Of a stretch of 5,966 nt of DNA, positions 5,324-5,966 are shown piece by piece. Where the stretch lies: positions 1-5,966 of the forward strand of contig JBDSSS010000203.1 in the NCBI GenBank assembly GCA_039928615.1. The letters are read 5' to 3'. The first letter of the stretch is position 1. Every line of letters starts with the position of its first letter. The notes below the pieces were generated by a model. It ran no database searches and had not been told where the DNA came from. It saw only the letters and a program-made list of their open reading frames with translations. A program made the translations under genes and the position numbers. The DNA is from JBDSSS01 sp039928615. Lineage in GTDB: Bacteria > Actinomycetota > Actinomycetes > Actinomycetales > Dermatophilaceae.

Positions 5324-5966
5324 ATGGTTGACAAGGACACCGGCTCGGTGGTCGTCGGGATCGATGGGACTGCTGGCAGCGCGGGAGCGTTGCGGTACGC
5401 GGTGCAGCAGGCAAGGCAGCGGCACCGTCACCTGCGTCTGGTGCATGCGCGGCCTCGGTACGAGGGGACGTCACCGATTGACCCCTACCTCAGAGAACAG
5501 ATCGAGGAAACGGGTCGGAGCTTGTTGAGCGCGGCCCGAGATCAGGCCGAGAAGATGGCGCCGGACCTGACGATCACGACCGTGCTCGAGAGCGGATCCC
5601 GGGTCGCCGTGCTGACGCGCGTCGCGGACGGTGGCGAGCTGTTGGTGCTCGGGCGGGAGACCCGGAAAGGCTTCGATCGCCTGCTGTTCGGGGCGACCAC
5701 GGCAGCGGTGGCTGCCCGGGCCACCGTGCCGACGGCCGTGGTCCCCGACAGCTGGCGACCAAAGCCATGCGCCGGCCGCATTGTCGTCGGTCTGCGCGCT
5801 GCCGAGCATTCCGCTGAGCTCTTGGAGGCGGCTATTGCCCACGCCGCCGCTTCCGGTGCGAGCCTCGAGGTGGTGCACGCCTGGGAGCTACCCGACGCAT
5901 ACAACAACATCATCGAGGCACGCACCCACGACGCATACTGGGTGCACCAAGGAACGCGGCTCGTGG
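5324..5966 (+). CDS. Tandem-domain universal stress protein (3' partial)
   Basis: Universal stress protein (UspA superfamily), predicted cytoplasmic; 214 residues are visible before the window ends. The first domain (about 8-141) opens with VVVGIDGTAGSAGALRYAV, where D14 is the usual nucleotide-contact aspartate, and closes with LVLGRETRKG...LLFGATTAAVAARATVPTAVVP. The second begins at about 152 with IVVGLRAAEHSAELLEAA and continues through LEVVHAWELP, so this is the two-domain form common in actinobacteria, expected total about 290 residues. The canonical G-x2-G-x9-G-(S/T) ATP motif is altered in domain 1 to G110-RE-T113-x9-G123-A124, and domain 2 has R-A-A where D-G-S is usual. ATP binding is therefore doubtful for at least these parts. 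ATG 5324 is preceded by GAGGTGGG (5311-5318). Codon choice is less GC-rich than in ppdK. The DosR-type box upstream suggests hypoxia induction, as for many mycobacterial USP genes in the DosR regulon. Confidence 0.93.
   Translation, partial: MVDKDTGSVVVGIDGTAGSAGALRYAVQQARQRHRHLRLVHARPRYEGTSPIDPYLREQIEETGRSLLSAARDQAEKMAPDLTITTVLESGSRVAVLTRVADGGELLVLGRETRKGFDRLLFGATTAAVAARATVPTAVVPDSWRPKPCAGRIVVGLRAAEHSAELLEAAIAHAAASGASLEVVHAWELPDAYNNIIEARTHDAYWVHQGTRLV

Noticed and set aside
5269..5331. A 20-codon + strand frame whose stop overlaps the stress-protein start by eight bases, as a coupling uORF
   Set aside because: The overlap is suggestive, but there is no Shine-Dalgarno sequence before ATG 5269, and the stress-protein gene has its own GAGGTGGG site.
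4945..5446. Minus-strand frames of 119 and 131 codons running from the stress-protein start into the intergenic region
   Set aside because: They are antisense to a well-supported USP start, overlap each other and the operator sites, and their translations resemble no family.

Overview
The window looks like chromosomal DNA from a high-GC actinobacterium. Codons end overwhelmingly in G or C, and every protein resembles the actinobacterial DevR/DosR dormancy (hypoxia-response) locus. The genus cannot be read from the sequence. There are four protein genes, two of them cut by the window edges, and one 449-bp divergent intergenic region.

Bases 1-2142 (+) carry a two-component system. The first gene is a DevS/DosT-type sensor histidine kinase missing its N-terminus. 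It keeps the proximal-histidine and distal-tyrosine positions of the DevS heme-binding GAF domain. It overlaps by four bases (ATGA) with a complete 217-residue NarL/LuxR-family response regulator closely resembling DevR/DosR. Bases 2163-4874 (-) encode a full-length 903-residue pyruvate, phosphate dikinase that converges on the regulator; only 20 bp separate the two stop codons, and both stops sit in an imperfect hairpin. Bases 5324-5966 (+) begin a tandem-domain universal stress protein that runs off the right edge and whose nucleotide-binding motifs are degenerate.

The most informative non-coding element is a palindromic site at 5173-5192, between the divergent dikinase and stress-protein genes. 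Its core, GGGAC-N4-GTCCC, matches the most conserved part of the mycobacterial DosR box exactly. A weaker 8/10 match lies nearer the dikinase start. The likely circuit is: a heme kinase senses O2, NO, CO or redox state; it phosphorylates the regulator; the regulator activates the stress-protein gene and perhaps the dikinase from the shared intergenic region. The dikinase would connect the pyruvate/PEP node to pyrophosphate and ATP during energy limitation. The parts are known families. What deserves a second look is the local wiring: the box, extra palindromes, the shared hairpin, and a stress protein with altered ATP motifs and different codon use. I see no RNA genes, mobile elements or CRISPR arrays.
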